From Pseudoalteromonas shioyasakiensis (GTDB lineage Bacteria; Pseudomonadota; Gammaproteobacteria; Enterobacterales; Alteromonadaceae), in the NCBI RefSeq assembly GCF_001550135.1, contig NZ_LRUE01000008.1, positions 1-60,165 of the forward strand: a DNA stretch of 60,165 bases, in the 5' to 3' direction. How positions within the stretch are numbered: the first letter of the stretch is position 1; each line of letters opens with the position of its first letter. Shown here in pieces: positions 7,867 to 17,026 of this stretch. A program made the translations under genes and the position numbers. Below the pieces are notes generated by a model that did not search any database, was not told the DNA's origin, and was given only the letters and a program-made list of their open reading frames with translations.

Positions 7867-8235
7867 ATGGAATATCAATTTATCCGCGACCCTATTAGCG
7901 GTTTACGCATTAAAATTTCCTCTGAACACGCCATTGTAGGCCGTTGGCTAAACGAAGAAGTCGGAAAAGAAAAAATCGCGATGGTGCAAGCGTTGATCTC
8001 TGCTGTTAAGAGCAGTCATGAGTCTTTAACCTTACAAGGTCAAGAAATTGATTTGATCTTAAATAAAGACGAAGCGCTATTCGAAGCGCATGCATTACAT
8101 CAAGACAACGAAGACTTAGTTGCCTACCAAGATGATGATTTAATGCTTGAAGAAGAAGGCTTATGCAGTGGCTGTGGCTTTGAAGATTTTGTTGATTTAA
8201 TTGAATCTTGGCAAGAATTTACACAAAGCCGATAA
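7867..8235 (+). CDS. yacL: UPF0231 family protein, YacL
   Basis: A 122-residue acidic protein resembling E. coli YacL (120 residues) along its length: an N-terminus MEYQFIRDPISGLRIKIS, then VGRWLNEEV, and a C-terminal GFEDFVDLIESWQEF like the GVEDFLQVVAAYRNF of YacL. The biochemical function of the family is unknown. There is no SD closer than ACCCTCC before the ATG. A ten-base hairpin overlaps the stop codon (8230-8259). Confidence 0.85.
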   Translation: MEYQFIRDPISGLRIKISSEHAIVGRWLNEEVGKEKIAMVQALISAVKSSHESLTLQGQEIDLILNKDEALFEAHALHQDNEDLVAYQDDDLMLEEEGLCSGCGFEDFVDLIESWQEFTQSR

Positions 8236-8267
8236 GCAGAAGCATATCCTGCTTATCGGTAGCTAAT

Positions 8268-8897
8268 TTATTGCTCGCTCACTGATTTAACAGCGGCTAG
8301 TAATAAATCTTCTGTTAAGCGTACTTTGTAATTTGGGTTGGCGTATTGAAAATGAACTAACCCATTTGTATCTATCACAAATACTGCGGGTACTGGCAGT
8401 GCTACTTTTGGCTCACCTTCTAACGAGACAAAGTTAACCCCAAGCTTATTACGGTAAATCTTTGCTGTTTTGTCATCTAAATAAAATGCTAAACCTAACG
8501 TTTGCGCCAAAGTAAGGCTGTCGTCAGAAAGCAATTGATAGCTAGGAGCTGTAATTTTTGTTTCAGCGAGTTTTTCAGGGCTATCTGGTGAAACGGCAAT
8601 TAGTTGCGCGTCTAAGCTTGCTAATTCTTTCTCTATTTTTTGCACGCTGGCCAATTGTTTTGAACAATATGGGCACCAGCCACCACGATAAACAATCAGC
8701 ACGGTAGTTTTTTCTTTAAAGCGCTCAGCTAGCGAGACGGTTTTACCGTATTGGTCTTTCAATTCAACATTTGGCACCGTTAAGCCAGGTAATAACGGAC
8801 TAACTTGCTCTGCTGACTCCGCAATATTGGTCGCAGTTGCAGCGATAACTTGGCTTGATAGTACAAACAGTGCACTAATGAGTAGAGATTTAAACAT
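8268..8897 (-). CDS. Exported AhpC/TSA-family peroxiredoxin-like protein
   Basis: A 209-residue protein with a signal peptide cut near residue 19 (VIA/ATA), so it is probably periplasmic. The thioredoxin fold carries RGGWCPYC with Cys75 and Cys78 in a CxxC arrangement, then PVPAVFVIDTNGLVHF, which holds the cis-Pro region. This pattern belongs to redoxin/AhpC-TSA proteins of the bacterioferritin-comigratory type rather than to 2-Cys AhpC. It should reduce peroxides or disulfides in the envelope. It converges on yacL. The substrate is not evident. Confidence 0.8.
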   Translation of the reverse strand: MFKSLLISALFVLSSQVIAATATNIAESAEQVSPLLPGLTVPNVELKDQYGKTVSLAERFKEKTTVLIVYRGGWCPYCSKQLASVQKIEKELASLDAQLIAVSPDSPEKLAETKITAPSYQLLSDDSLTLAQTLGLAFYLDDKTAKIYRNKLGVNFVSLEGEPKVALPVPAVFVIDTNGLVHFQYANPNYKVRLTEDLLLAAVKSVSEQ

Positions 8898-9030
8898 GGG
8901 CTTCCTCGGTTATTTTTATCAACTGCAAAGATGACCTGATTGTTGCGGGATTTATTTCATCTTTACCTACATCAAACTCAAATTTAACTGTAGTATATAG
9001 GCAAATAAAAAATGCAAGTTGGGATAAAGA

Positions 9031-9651
9031 ATGTCTGCTAATTTACAAAAACTCGTTGTTATGCTCGAGATGCAAAATGCGATGAATACCAAAGTTCATG
9101 AGCAATGGTTTAGCCAAGGTTTTGAATGGTATCGTGCAATTTGGGTTGAGTGTGCTGAAATGCTTGACCACTACGGTTGGAAGTGGTGGAAGAAACAAAC
9201 CCCAGATACAGAACAAGTTATTTTAGAGTTAGTTGATATTTTCCATTTTGGTTTATCTTTACGCATTGATGGTGAAACCAGCTATGAGCAGTTAGCTGCG
9301 CAACTTGAAACTGAGTTAAGTGCACCAGTTCAAGCCGATGATTTTAAACAAACACTCGAATTATTAGCCGCATCAGCTGTTGCTGAAAAGAGTTTTAATG
9401 CAGCTGCATTTGCAGGTTGTATGGCGCAAATCGGTATGGATATCGATGATTTATACCGTGGCTACGTTGGTAAAAACACCTTGAACTTCTTCCGCCAAGA
9501 TCATGGCTACAAAGACGGTAGCTATATCAAGGTGTGGAATGGCCAAGAAGATAACGAGCACTTAGTTGAAGTGGTAAAAAGCCTCGATACAGAGCATGCA
9601 GATTTTGCAAAACTTGTATACCAAGGCTTAGAGCAGCGTTACCCGAAGTAA
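9031..9651 (+). CDS. dUTP diphosphatase, all-alpha dimeric type
   Basis: A 206-residue protein of the dUTPase_2 (MazG-like, all-alpha NTP pyrophosphatase) family. Acidic metal ligands are visible in WVECAEMLDHYGWKWWK (Glu40, Glu43) and in EQVILELVDIFHFGLSL (Glu66, Asp69). The family hydrolyses dUTP to dUMP, keeping uracil out of DNA. It is unrelated in fold to the trimeric Dut of E. coli. The stop codon directly abuts that of the convergent yrfG, with no base between. The exact nucleotide preference is inferred from family. Confidence 0.85.
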   Translation: MSANLQKLVVMLEMQNAMNTKVHEQWFSQGFEWYRAIWVECAEMLDHYGWKWWKKQTPDTEQVILELVDIFHFGLSLRIDGETSYEQLAAQLETELSAPVQADDFKQTLELLAASAVAEKSFNAAAFAGCMAQIGMDIDDLYRGYVGKNTLNFFRQDHGYKDGSYIKVWNGQEDNEHLVEVVKSLDTEHADFAKLVYQGLEQRYPK

Positions 9652-10308
9652 TCATTCAACGTGTATAAGCTCGCGAAAGTCGATGGTTGATAAAAAGCCA
9701 TCGAACTGCTTATGCGGTTGCTGACTATCAGGGTTGGCAACCGCAAGTATATGACCAATACCAAACTCTTTTGCCGCATCTAGCACGGCAGGGCTGTCAT
9801 CCACAAATAAAGTCCGTTCCTTATCAAACTGCCATTCTTGATGTACTTGTTGCCATAATGGTTGATGCTCTTTACTCACGCCATATTGATGAGTTGAGAT
9901 CACACCATCTAAATAATTATCGATAGCAGTATGTTCAAACTTTAACATGGCACAATCTGGGTGCGCGTTAGTAAGCATGATCAATTGTTTGCCTGCTTTT
10001 CTCAGTTCAGTTAAGAATGGCGGAACATCTTCACGAATTCTGATTAAATGTTGAATGTCACGTTTCAGCGCCATAATTGGTAAATCAAGTTGTTGTTGCC
10101 AATAATCTAAGCAGTACCAATTAATTTGTCCGTGAACTTGTTGATAACGATGTAAAATGTCAGCTTTTGCTTCGTCTAAGCTGATTTTATGTTTACGCGC
10201 ATATTGCTCGGGAATAACAGTTAGCCAAAAGTAATTATCGTAATGCAAATCGAGTAGGGTGCCATCCATATCTAACAACACAGTATCGATTTTTGACCAA
10301 TTTAACAT
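9652..10308 (-). CDS. yrfG: GMP/IMP nucleotidase YrfG (HAD family)
   Basis: A 218-residue HAD-superfamily phosphatase. Motif I is LLDMDGTLLDLHYDN near the N-terminus, motif II LIMLTNAHPD, and motif IV FVDDSPAVLDAAKEFG. Length and motif wording match E. coli YrfG, which dephosphorylates GMP and IMP. An in-frame TTG six bases upstream (10314) is a possible but weaker start than the ATG at 10308. It is divergent from nudE, as in E. coli, where yrfG and nudE are neighbours. Confidence 0.9.
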   Translation of the reverse strand: MLNWSKIDTVLLDMDGTLLDLHYDNYFWLTVIPEQYARKHKISLDEAKADILHRYQQVHGQINWYCLDYWQQQLDLPIMALKRDIQHLIRIREDVPPFLTELRKAGKQLIMLTNAHPDCAMLKFEHTAIDNYLDGVISTHQYGVSKEHQPLWQQVHQEWQFDKERTLFVDDSPAVLDAAKEFGIGHILAVANPDSQQPHKQFDGFLSTIDFRELIHVE

Positions 10309-10363
10309 AGGCAATTCACTTTAAAAGATTTATGATGAGCATAACTGCCATGATAGCAAATTA

Positions 10364-10942
10364 ATGCCAATGACACAGAAAAAGCATCCTACACCACCGC
10401 AAATTTTGTCTAATGAAGTTGTCGCTAAAAGTCGACTATTTACTGTTGAATCTCTCGAATTGAAGTTCTCAAATGATGAGCAAAGGCAATACGAAAGAAT
10501 TCGTGGCGGTGGCAGAGGGGCAGTTATGATTGTGCCAGTAACGGCCGATAACGAACTGTTATTAGTGCGAGAATATTGTGCAGGCACCAATGATTATCAG
10601 TTGGGTTTTCCAAAGGGCTTAATTGACCCAGGCGAAACACCACAACAAGCTGCAGACCGTGAGCTTAAAGAAGAAGTTGGTTTTGGTGCTAAGCATTTCG
10701 CTGAACTTAAAAAAGTCAGCATGGCGCCGAGTTACTTTAATGCCACTATGCATATTTTATATGCTGAAGATCTCTACCCTGAAACCTTACCTGGTGATGA
10801 GCCTGAACCGCTTGTCGTTGTAAAATGGCCAATAACTGATTGGCAATCATTATTGCAACAAGAAGACTTTACTGAAGCACGAAGTGTCGCAGCTTTGCTA
10901 TTATTAACAAAGTACTTAGAGTCGGGAGCGGGCAATGAATGA
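10364..10942 (+). CDS. nudE: ADP-compounds hydrolase NudE (Nudix)
   Basis: A 192-residue Nudix hydrolase. The Nudix box is perfect: Gly85, Glu91, Arg99-Glu100, Glu103-Glu104 and Gly106 fit GX5EX7REUXEEXGU. NudE cleaves ADP-ribose, Ap3A and NADH-type compounds. A second ATG lies six bases in (10370), and neither start has a clear SD. The end overlaps cysQ by eight bases, so the two are co-translated. CysQ and NudE both remove nucleotide by-products, which fits the pairing. Confidence 0.92.
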   Translation: MPMTQKKHPTPPQILSNEVVAKSRLFTVESLELKFSNDEQRQYERIRGGGRGAVMIVPVTADNELLLVREYCAGTNDYQLGFPKGLIDPGETPQQAADRELKEEVGFGAKHFAELKKVSMAPSYFNATMHILYAEDLYPETLPGDEPEPLVVVKWPITDWQSLLQQEDFTEARSVAALLLLTKYLESGAGNE

Positions 10943-11732
10943 TTTTTTAGAACCGTGTATTCGGTTAGCTGAGCAAGCAGGCGATGCCATTATGGCCATT
11001 TATCAGCAGGATGATATTGGTGCTGAGCAAAAGTCAGATCATACTCCGGTCACCAAGGCTGACTTAGCATCGAACGATGTATTAATGGCTGGTTTGAAGA
11101 CCCTAGCCCCTGATATTCCAATTATGTCAGAAGAAACACCTATTCCGGCGCTGGCAGACAGAAAAGATTGGCACCGTTATTGGCTGCTTGATCCTATGGA
11201 TGGTACCGGGGAGTTTATTCTCGAAAGCGGTGATTTTGCAGTTAATATCGCTTTAGTTGAAAATAATCGCCCAGTACTGGGTGTTATCCATTGGCCAGCG
11301 AAACAAGTGACTTATTTTGCTAGTTATCAAAATGGCGCATTTAAACGTGAAAATGGCCAAGATCAGCAAATTTCGGTAGCAACACCCGATAATTTAACCT
11401 TAGCTGTAAGCCGCAGACAAAAAATTGAAGCGGTCAGCCAGTATTTAAATACTCAGTTTGCGACGGTGGCATTAGGCTCATGTTCATTAAAGGCTTGTAT
11501 CATCGCAGAGGGTAAAGCTGATTGTTTTTTACGTATCGGGCCAACGGGTGAGTGGGATACTGGGGCGTCACAAGTGATTGTAGAAGAAGCTGGTGGCTGT
11601 ATTACCGATGCCGAATTCAACCCGTTAACTTACAATCAACGAGAAAGCACAGAAAACCCTGACTTTATTGTGATGGGTCACCCTGATTGGGAGTGGCAAA
11701 AAATGATTAGTCCCCATCAGCGTGCTTTTTAG
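10935..11732 (+). CDS. cysQ: 3'(2'),5'-bisphosphate nucleotidase CysQ
   Basis: A 265-residue inositol-monophosphatase-like enzyme that hydrolyses 3'-phosphoadenosine 5'-phosphate to AMP, clearing a toxic by-product of sulfate assimilation. Metal-binding residues are visible: Glu66-Glu67 in MSEETP and Asp86, Asp89 in LLDPMDGTGEF, plus a C-terminal GEWDTGASQVIVEEAGG motif. GGGAG lies six bases before the ATG, inside nudE. It is the last gene before the tRNA array. Confidence 0.93.
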   Translation: MNDFLEPCIRLAEQAGDAIMAIYQQDDIGAEQKSDHTPVTKADLASNDVLMAGLKTLAPDIPIMSEETPIPALADRKDWHRYWLLDPMDGTGEFILESGDFAVNIALVENNRPVLGVIHWPAKQVTYFASYQNGAFKRENGQDQQISVATPDNLTLAVSRRQKIEAVSQYLNTQFATVALGSCSLKACIIAEGKADCFLRIGPTGEWDTGASQVIVEEAGGCITDAEFNPLTYNQRESTENPDFIVMGHPDWEWQKMISPHQRAF

Positions 11733-11784
11733 CTTTGTTTTGGGTGCTTTTTGTTCGTTTGAGTTAAATTTGTCACTATAACCC

Positions 11785-11812
11785 TTGATTTCTAATCTTA
11801 TTGCTATATGAT
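11785..11812 (+). promoter_or_regulatory. Promoter of the initiator tRNA array
   Basis: TTGATT, 16 bases, TATGAT, about 58 bases before the first tRNA. It is the best sigma70-like match between cysQ and the array. Confidence 0.55.
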
Positions 11813-11870
11813 AGCGCTCTCTCTGAAACAGGGCAGCAATAACATGCTTATGTTACTTAGAGATTACAGG

Positions 11871-11947
<77 letters not shown>

Positions 11948-11993
11948 ACTTCTTAAATTAAGTGAGAAGTAAAATAAACTTAATAATTTCAGG

Positions 11994-12070
<77 letters not shown>

Positions 12071-12105
12071 ATTTTTATAAAAATTGGTGCAATGTTGGAA
12101 CTATA

Positions 12106-12163
12106 AAGGTCGTCGTCACGGCGTGAGGCATTCACTCTTCACCTTCACAGCTCCCGCAACCAA
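12106..12163 (+). pseudogene. Fragments of a fourth initiator tRNA
   Basis: AAGGTCGTCG at 12106-12115 matches the anticodon/variable region, and CTCCCGCAACCAA at 12151-12163 matches the acceptor 3' end. The 35 bases between them are unrelated, and no cloverleaf can form. It is probably a tRNA copy broken by recombination in the array. Confidence 0.6.
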
Positions 12164-12225
12164 TTCTCTGAATTGGCTGACTTCTTAAATTAAGCAAGAA
12201 GTAAAATAAACTTAATAATTTCAGG

Positions 12226-12302
<77 letters not shown>

Positions 12303-12321
12303 ACTGAAATTATATAATAGG

Positions 12322-12342
12322 CACGCGAAAGCGTGTTTTTTT
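12322..12342 (+). terminator. Terminator of the tRNA-fMet array
   Basis: CACGC-GAAA-GCGTG with a stable tetraloop and seven T residues, 19 bases after the last CCA. Confidence 0.85.
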
Positions 12343-12365
12343 ATGCCTGAAATTCAGGTTCAGAG

Positions 12366-12383
12366 CCCGAAGGTCGTCGGTTC
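12366..12383 (+). pseudogene. 18-base initiator-tRNA remnant
   Basis: CCCGAAGGTCGTCGGTTC is an exact copy of the anticodon 3' arm through the T loop of the three tRNAs. It lies beyond the terminator with no flanking tRNA sequence. Confidence 0.6.
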
Positions 12384-12413
12384 GCCCTCAAAATTCACCC
12401 GTTAATTCTACGG

Positions 12414-12444
12414 GTAGGTTGGTTTGAGCGCAGCGAAACCCAAC
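12414..12444 (+). repeat. Dispersed palindromic repeat, third copy
   Basis: GTAGGTTGG...GCGCAGCGAAACCCAAC, the same unit as at 434-464 with one changed position in the left arm. Confidence 0.7.
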
Positions 12445-12534
12445 ACAATCCATGCAAGCCTTTTCTTTAGTAAACCCAAACCACCATAAAGCACTCCCAC
12501 GATTAGGCTTGACCTAGCACCTAGAACCTTTACC

Positions 12535-12619
12535 CTCGCTAACTCGCTAACTCGCTAACTCGCTAACTCGCTAACTCGCTAACTCGCTAACTCGCTAACT
12601 CGCTAACTCGCTAACTCGC
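12535..12619 (+). repeat. Tandem array of the octamer CTCGCTAA
   Basis: Ten exact copies of CTCGCTAA in a row plus a partial eleventh (CTCGC). Single units occur elsewhere in the window, for example ACTCGCTA near 1028-1040. Perfect identity suggests recent slippage expansion. It lies 125 bases before the start of the next gene. Confidence 0.95.
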
Positions 12620-12743
12620 ACCTAAATCCAACCCCTTGATATCTATCTTGGTTATTCATCCCCAAATTGGGAAATGATTATGAATGTTAGCTGAACTGAA
12701 CTACGCTTGATTAATAACTAATAATAAATGTGTAGATTTAGGG

Positions 12744-15700
12744 ATGATCCGTTTTTTAATAGTGCTGTTAGCACTTCTGTTCTTACCTTCAGCTTTGTGT
12801 GCATTTCAAAACTACGATATTGATGATGGTCTATCGCAAAGTGTTGTGTTTGATATTGTTCAAGACCAGCAAGGTTTTATCTGGATTTCAACACAGGCAG
12901 GTTTAAACCGTTTTGATGGTAATGAGTTTACTGTATTCACTGCCTCTGATGAGACGAATAGTCTAGCGAATAACTATATTTACCCATTGGCAATAGACAA
13001 CGAGTCAACGCTGTTTATAGGCACTCGAAATAGTGGTGTAAACCAACTCGCATTACATAATTATCAATTTTCTGAGCCGCTTTTAAAAGAGCGCCGCATT
13101 ACCAGTTTATTGGTGGCGCAGCAGCAAGTTTATATTGGCACTTACGACGGCAGCCTGTTTCGTTACGATAAGCGAACAGAGCAACTTGAAACCTTAATAA
13201 CAGGGTTAAAAAAGCCTATTTATGCGCTATCAAAAATCGCTGACATACTTTGGATAGGAACGCATGGAGCTGGGTTACTTCATTATGATCTTATTAATAA
13301 ACAACAAATTAATACTGTTTTTTCTGGCTTTGCTGAGCCAGTAAACATTCATGCTAGTGTCTTTGCTATCAAACAGGCCGCCGATGGCAGTATTTGGTTG
13401 GCAAGTCAGGGCGGCGGCTTATATAAGATTACTCTAAGCACCAAAACAATAACTCAGTGGTTGACTTCTAATGATGATAATTCTGGGCTTAGTAATAATG
13501 AAATTCGTGATATTGAGTTTGATAGCCAAGGCCGAGTTTGGCTAGCAACGCGAGGCGGCGGAATTAATGTTTACGACCCTATTGATGCAAGCTTCACCGT
13601 TTTAGCGCATGACCCGTTTGATAAATATAGTCTTGCTCATGACCGGGTATATAGTATCTACCGAGACAGTAGCGACATTATGTGGTTTGGTACTGCACAT
13701 GGGATCAGTAAGCTCGACCCAGCATCATTGCAATTTAGTAAGTTAAAAAAGCCAACGCCACTTTCAAGTAACGATGCGTGGGCGTTATTTGAAGACTCAA
13801 AGCAACGTATTTGGTATGGCAGCTGGGGTGGCGGTATCGATATTCTTGATCAGCAATTAAATCGTTTAGATCGCATAACCACCGAAAGTTCACCGTATTC
13901 AATCAGTAGCAATGCAATTAAAGCCATCGCCGAAGATGGTAATGGCGATATATGGATTGGCAGCTGGCAGCAAGGGATTGATGTTTTGCATACCGATGGC
14001 AGCATCAGTCACTTTCGGGCAGATGAAGGCGGGCATGGCTTAACTGAAAACAGTATATATGCCCTTTTAGTCGATGAGAAAAATAATGTTTGGGTCGGCA
14101 CTAATGGAGGGGGGTTGTTTTGCTTTGATAGGCAGCGCGGCAAATTTATTAGTTTTGCGCAGCCTGTAGCGAATACACAACTTGTAATTCCAACGGCGCG
14201 GGTGACGAGTTTATACAAAAGCTCGCAAGCAGAACTGTGGATAGGCACAGATGGTGATGGGGCTTATCACTATAACGCTGCAACCGATACCCTCACTAAT
14301 TATCGCAAAGGCGACTTGGCTTTATCTGATAATACAGTGCGAGCGTTTTTAAAAATTGATCAGCAAATGTGGCTCGCAACATCGAACGGCTTAAATATTA
14401 TTGATTTGAGCAACCAGCAAGTTCATCAGCTTAATGTCGCTCAAGGCCTTCCTAATCAAGTCGTTTATGCGTTGCTAAAAGACAATGAAGATAGGGTCTG
14501 GCTAAGTACTAACAACGGCCTCGCTAAAATAGACCCTGCAACCATGAGCATAAAAAATTATAAAGCTCGACATGGCTTACAAGGTAATGAATTTAATGCC
14601 GGTGCTTATTTAAAAACCCGTGATGGCCGTTTGATGTTTGGTGGCACTCAAGGGGTTAGTGTCATTAATCCTGCTGACCTTGAAGTTAATACTATTGGCG
14701 GGCAATTAGCACTCACTAGTTTGCAGTTTGATGATGAGGATGTGGTAAATCAGGGAGTCAGCCGTTTAGGCAGCTTATACCAAATAGAAAAAAGCCGTTC
14801 AGTGACTATTCCTGCGGGAATTAAACGGGTTCATTTTCAGATTGGTTACCTACACTACTCTGAGCCACAGACTAACCAGTACTCCTATCAGTTAGCAGGC
14901 TTTGAACAGCAATGGCGAAAAGCTACAGGGTCGTTTTTATCTGTTGACTACACTAATCTTCCTGCTGGTAAATATCAGTTGAAAGTTAATGCTAGTAGTG
15001 AAAATGGGGCAAATGCGCTCACCCCATTACTGTTAAACATAACGGTTCTTGCGCCTTGGTGGCAAACAAGTGAGTTTTATTTGCTAGCAGCCATGCTGAT
15101 GTTGGCGACGGTGTGGTTATTCACAGTGCTTTGGACTCGCCGTATACGCAAACAAAAATATTATCTGGAGCAAATTGTTAGCGAACGCACTGACGAAATC
15201 GCAGAGCAAAAAATGCTAATCGAACAGCAAGCTGACGCTCTGAGTGATTCACTCGAAAATAAAGTGCGTTTTTTCACACATGCATCCCATGAATTACGTA
15301 CTCCTTTGAGTTTGTTAATTGCGCCGTTGCAAAAGCTCATAGCAGATGAGCGAAATACTGAAAAGCGTGAGCAACTGAATTTGGTATTGCGTAATAGTCG
15401 GCGTTTAGAAAACTTGGTCGATAAGCTACTAACCTTGACTCGCTATGATGAGCGCCATGAAGAGATTATTAAAGTTGTATCATTATCGGCAATAGCCAGA
15501 GAGGTCGCGGGGCAGTTTGCTGTATTAGGTGAAAAGCCTATCGACTTTAAGGTTGATATTGAAGAGGCTGTATTTATTGAAAGCACCCGAGAAGGGGTGA
15601 TCACGATTCTTACTAATCTATTAAGCAATGCTTTTAAATATACTCAGCAAGGCCAAGTCAGCTTAATCGTAAGCGCATCAGGTGAGCTTGCCTACATAGA

Positions 15701-16730
15701 AGTGACAGACACAGGTAAAGGCATCGCAGATGCTGAAAAAGACAAGGTGTTTGATACTTTCTACAGAGTAAGTAGTCATGCAAATGTAGAAGGCAGTGGT
15801 GTAGGTTTAGCTATCGTTAAACGTCTGGTCGATAAATACAAAGGCAATATTGTGTTGGCAAGTCGTTTAGGAGAAGGAACTAACTTTAAACTCGCATTTA
15901 AAACAGCACAATTTGCAGAGCAAGTTCCTGTTGATAGTACAAGCCTAAAATCAAAAGTGAGTCATGACAAAGCGAGTGTATTAATTATTGAAGATAATGA
16001 CGAGCTACGTCATTACCTAAAAACAGAGTTACAGCACCGCTATCAAGTATTATTAGCTGAAGATGGTCAGGTCGGTTTGCAAATAGCGCTGAGCCAAGTA
16101 CCAGATTTAATTATTACTGATTTAATGATGCCAAAAGTCGATGGCTTTACTGTTTTAGATTCATTACATAATTCGCCCGTTACTTGTCATATTCCGGTGA
16201 TTATTTTGACCGCCAAGGGAGACTATGAAACCCGAGTAAGTAGTTTGCAACAGCATGCGCTAGATGTGATCACTAAACCATTTGATAGAGAAGAGCTCTT
16301 TTTAAAGGTTGAGAATTGGATACATTGGGTCAATTTATATTCTCAACAGCAAACTATGGATGCACCTGATCATGTTGAGACAAAGCAACCGGTTGTGGTT
16401 GACCCTCGTGACAAACAGCTGCTTGAAAAGCTTGAGTTGTATGTTGCTGAGCATTACCAGCAACAAGGCTTCTCTATGGTGAATTGTGCGAAAGAATTAG
16501 CGCTTAGTGAGCGTCAATTACAACGTAAGTTAAAAGTTCTATTAAACATTACTCCCAGTGAGTATTTACGTAATTATCGACTGAGTAAAGCTGCTGAATT
16601 ACTAAGGCAAGGGCGACAAATAAGCTTAGTAATAGACGATGTGGGCTTTTCGTCACGCTCGTATTTTTCTAAATTTTTCAAAGCAAAATATGGTATGACG
16701 GCGAAAGAATACCAATGCCATTATGTATAA
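12744..16730 (+). CDS. One-polypeptide hybrid two-component regulator (propeller sensor-kinase-receiver-AraC)
   Basis: A 1328-residue membrane protein. A signal peptide (1-20) is followed by two periplasmic seven-bladed propellers built of repeats such as GFIWISTQAGLNRFD and DIWIGSWQQGIDVL, to about residue 640. A Y_Y_Y domain (about 650-770) and one transmembrane helix (about 776-798) follow. A histidine kinase has His849 in HASHELRTPL plus N and G boxes (NLLSNAFKY, DTGKGIAD, GSGVGLAIV). The receiver has Asp1126 in ITDLMMPKVDG. A C-terminal AraC-type DNA-binding domain follows (from about 1230). The architecture is that of Bacteroidetes HTCS regulators, which sense glycan fragments and switch on degradation genes. 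The likely local target is the lipoprotein gene downstream, which is inference. The SD is weak. Confidence 0.9.
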   Translation: MIRFLIVLLALLFLPSALCAFQNYDIDDGLSQSVVFDIVQDQQGFIWISTQAGLNRFDGNEFTVFTASDETNSLANNYIYPLAIDNESTLFIGTRNSGVNQLALHNYQFSEPLLKERRITSLLVAQQQVYIGTYDGSLFRYDKRTEQLETLITGLKKPIYALSKIADILWIGTHGAGLLHYDLINKQQINTVFSGFAEPVNIHASVFAIKQAADGSIWLASQGGGLYKITLSTKTITQWLTSNDDNSGLSNNEIRDIEFDSQGRVWLATRGGGINVYDPIDASFTVLAHDPFDKYSLAHDRVYSIYRDSSDIMWFGTAHGISKLDPASLQFSKLKKPTPLSSNDAWALFEDSKQRIWYGSWGGGIDILDQQLNRLDRITTESSPYSISSNAIKAIAEDGNGDIWIGSWQQGIDVLHTDGSISHFRADEGGHGLTENSIYALLVDEKNNVWVGTNGGGLFCFDRQRGKFISFAQPVANTQLVIPTARVTSLYKSSQAELWIGTDGDGAYHYNAATDTLTNYRKGDLALSDNTVRAFLKIDQQMWLATSNGLNIIDLSNQQVHQLNVAQGLPNQVVYALLKDNEDRVWLSTNNGLAKIDPATMSIKNYKARHGLQGNEFNAGAYLKTRDGRLMFGGTQGVSVINPADLEVNTIGGQLALTSLQFDDEDVVNQGVSRLGSLYQIEKSRSVTIPAGIKRVHFQIGYLHYSEPQTNQYSYQLAGFEQQWRKATGSFLSVDYTNLPAGKYQLKVNASSENGANALTPLLLNITVLAPWWQTSEFYLLAAMLMLATVWLFTVLWTRRIRKQKYYLEQIVSERTDEIAEQKMLIEQQADALSDSLENKVRFFTHASHELRTPLSLLIAPLQKLIADERNTEKREQLNLVLRNSRRLENLVDKLLTLTRYDERHEEIIKVVSLSAIAREVAGQFAVLGEKPIDFKVDIEEAVFIESTREGVITILTNLLSNAFKYTQQGQVSLIVSASGELAYIEVTDTGKGIADAEKDKVFDTFYRVSSHANVEGSGVGLAIVKRLVDKYKGNIVLASRLGEGTNFKLAFKTAQFAEQVPVDSTSLKSKVSHDKASVLIIEDNDELRHYLKTELQHRYQVLLAEDGQVGLQIALSQVPDLIITDLMMPKVDGFTVLDSLHNSPVTCHIPVIILTAKGDYETRVSSLQQHALDVITKPFDREELFLKVENWIHWVNLYSQQQTMDAPDHVETKQPVVVDPRDKQLLEKLELYVAEHYQQQGFSMVNCAKELALSERQLQRKLKVLLNITPSEYLRNYRLSKAAELLRQGRQISLVIDDVGFSSRSYFSKFFKAKYGMTAKEYQCHYV

Positions 16731-16845
16731 CTCGTTGTTTGTTATTGAAATGTCGTATTTGAGTACATTTTTGTCGGCATTCAGCATACTTATTTCTTGT
16801 AACTAATCTACCCTTGAACCTTAACGTAAAATGAACCGCTTTGAT

Positions 16846-16921
16846 GGGATCTCGGGTGTTCATATTTGACGGGCAAACATGACTGAATTCAGATTATGGT
16901 TAAGGACGACACTGAGATCCC
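16846..16921 (+). ncRNA. Possible structured leader RNA before the large lipoprotein gene
   Basis: GGGATCTC at 16846-16853 pairs with GAGATCCC at 16914-16921, and the stem can extend inward with GGTG/CACT around one bulged G. About 55 bases lie inside. I do not recognise a riboswitch class; GGGCAAAC at 16871-16878 recalls part of c-di-GMP-I, but the other conserved blocks are missing. It lies 105 bases before the gene, with an intrinsic terminator between. Confidence 0.35.
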
Positions 16922-16965
16922 GCCTTTATTCATGTTCAAAATAGGTTTTGCTTCCCTTGAGTTAT

Positions 16966-16994
16966 GGCAACTGTGCATGCAGTTGCCTCTTTTT
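16966..16994 (+). terminator. Terminator or attenuator 32 bases before the lipoprotein start
   Basis: An eight-base perfect stem, GGCAACTG/CAGTTGCC, with loop TGCATG, followed by TCTTTTT. It ends the hybrid-regulator transcript 236 bases after its stop, or attenuates a transcript entering the lipoprotein gene. Its closeness to the start codon favours attenuation, but the sequence cannot decide. Confidence 0.7.
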
Positions 16995-17026
16995 AGGGGA
17001 ATACAACACACAATGTAAGGATTAGC

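Larger units (their letters stand above)
12303..12743. other. Repeat-rich gap between tRNA array and hybrid regulator
   Basis: No gene is visible. In order it holds the array terminator, the tRNA remnant, a REP-like unit (12414-12444), CCTAGCACCTAGAACC (near 12513-12528), an 8-bp tandem array (12535-12619) and about 120 bases of AT-rich sequence that should hold the promoter of the next gene. I could not pick a convincing -35/-10 pair there. Confidence 0.7.

Noticed and set aside
8230..8259. Intrinsic terminator after yacL
   Set aside because: CGATAAGCAG/CTGCTTATCG is a perfect ten-base stem, but no T-run follows on either strand; it also overlaps the stop codon.
12106..12163. Fourth functional initiator tRNA
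   Set aside because: Only two short pieces match; D arm and T arm are missing, so no cloverleaf forms.
12535..12619. CRISPR array
   Set aside because: The units are only 8 bp and directly abutting, with no spacers and no cas genes. The same holds for the 7-bp array at 45257.
16871..16878. c-di-GMP-I (GEMM) riboswitch
   Set aside because: GGGCAAAC recalls one conserved block, but the GACGCAAAGCC block and the P1/P2 layout are absent.
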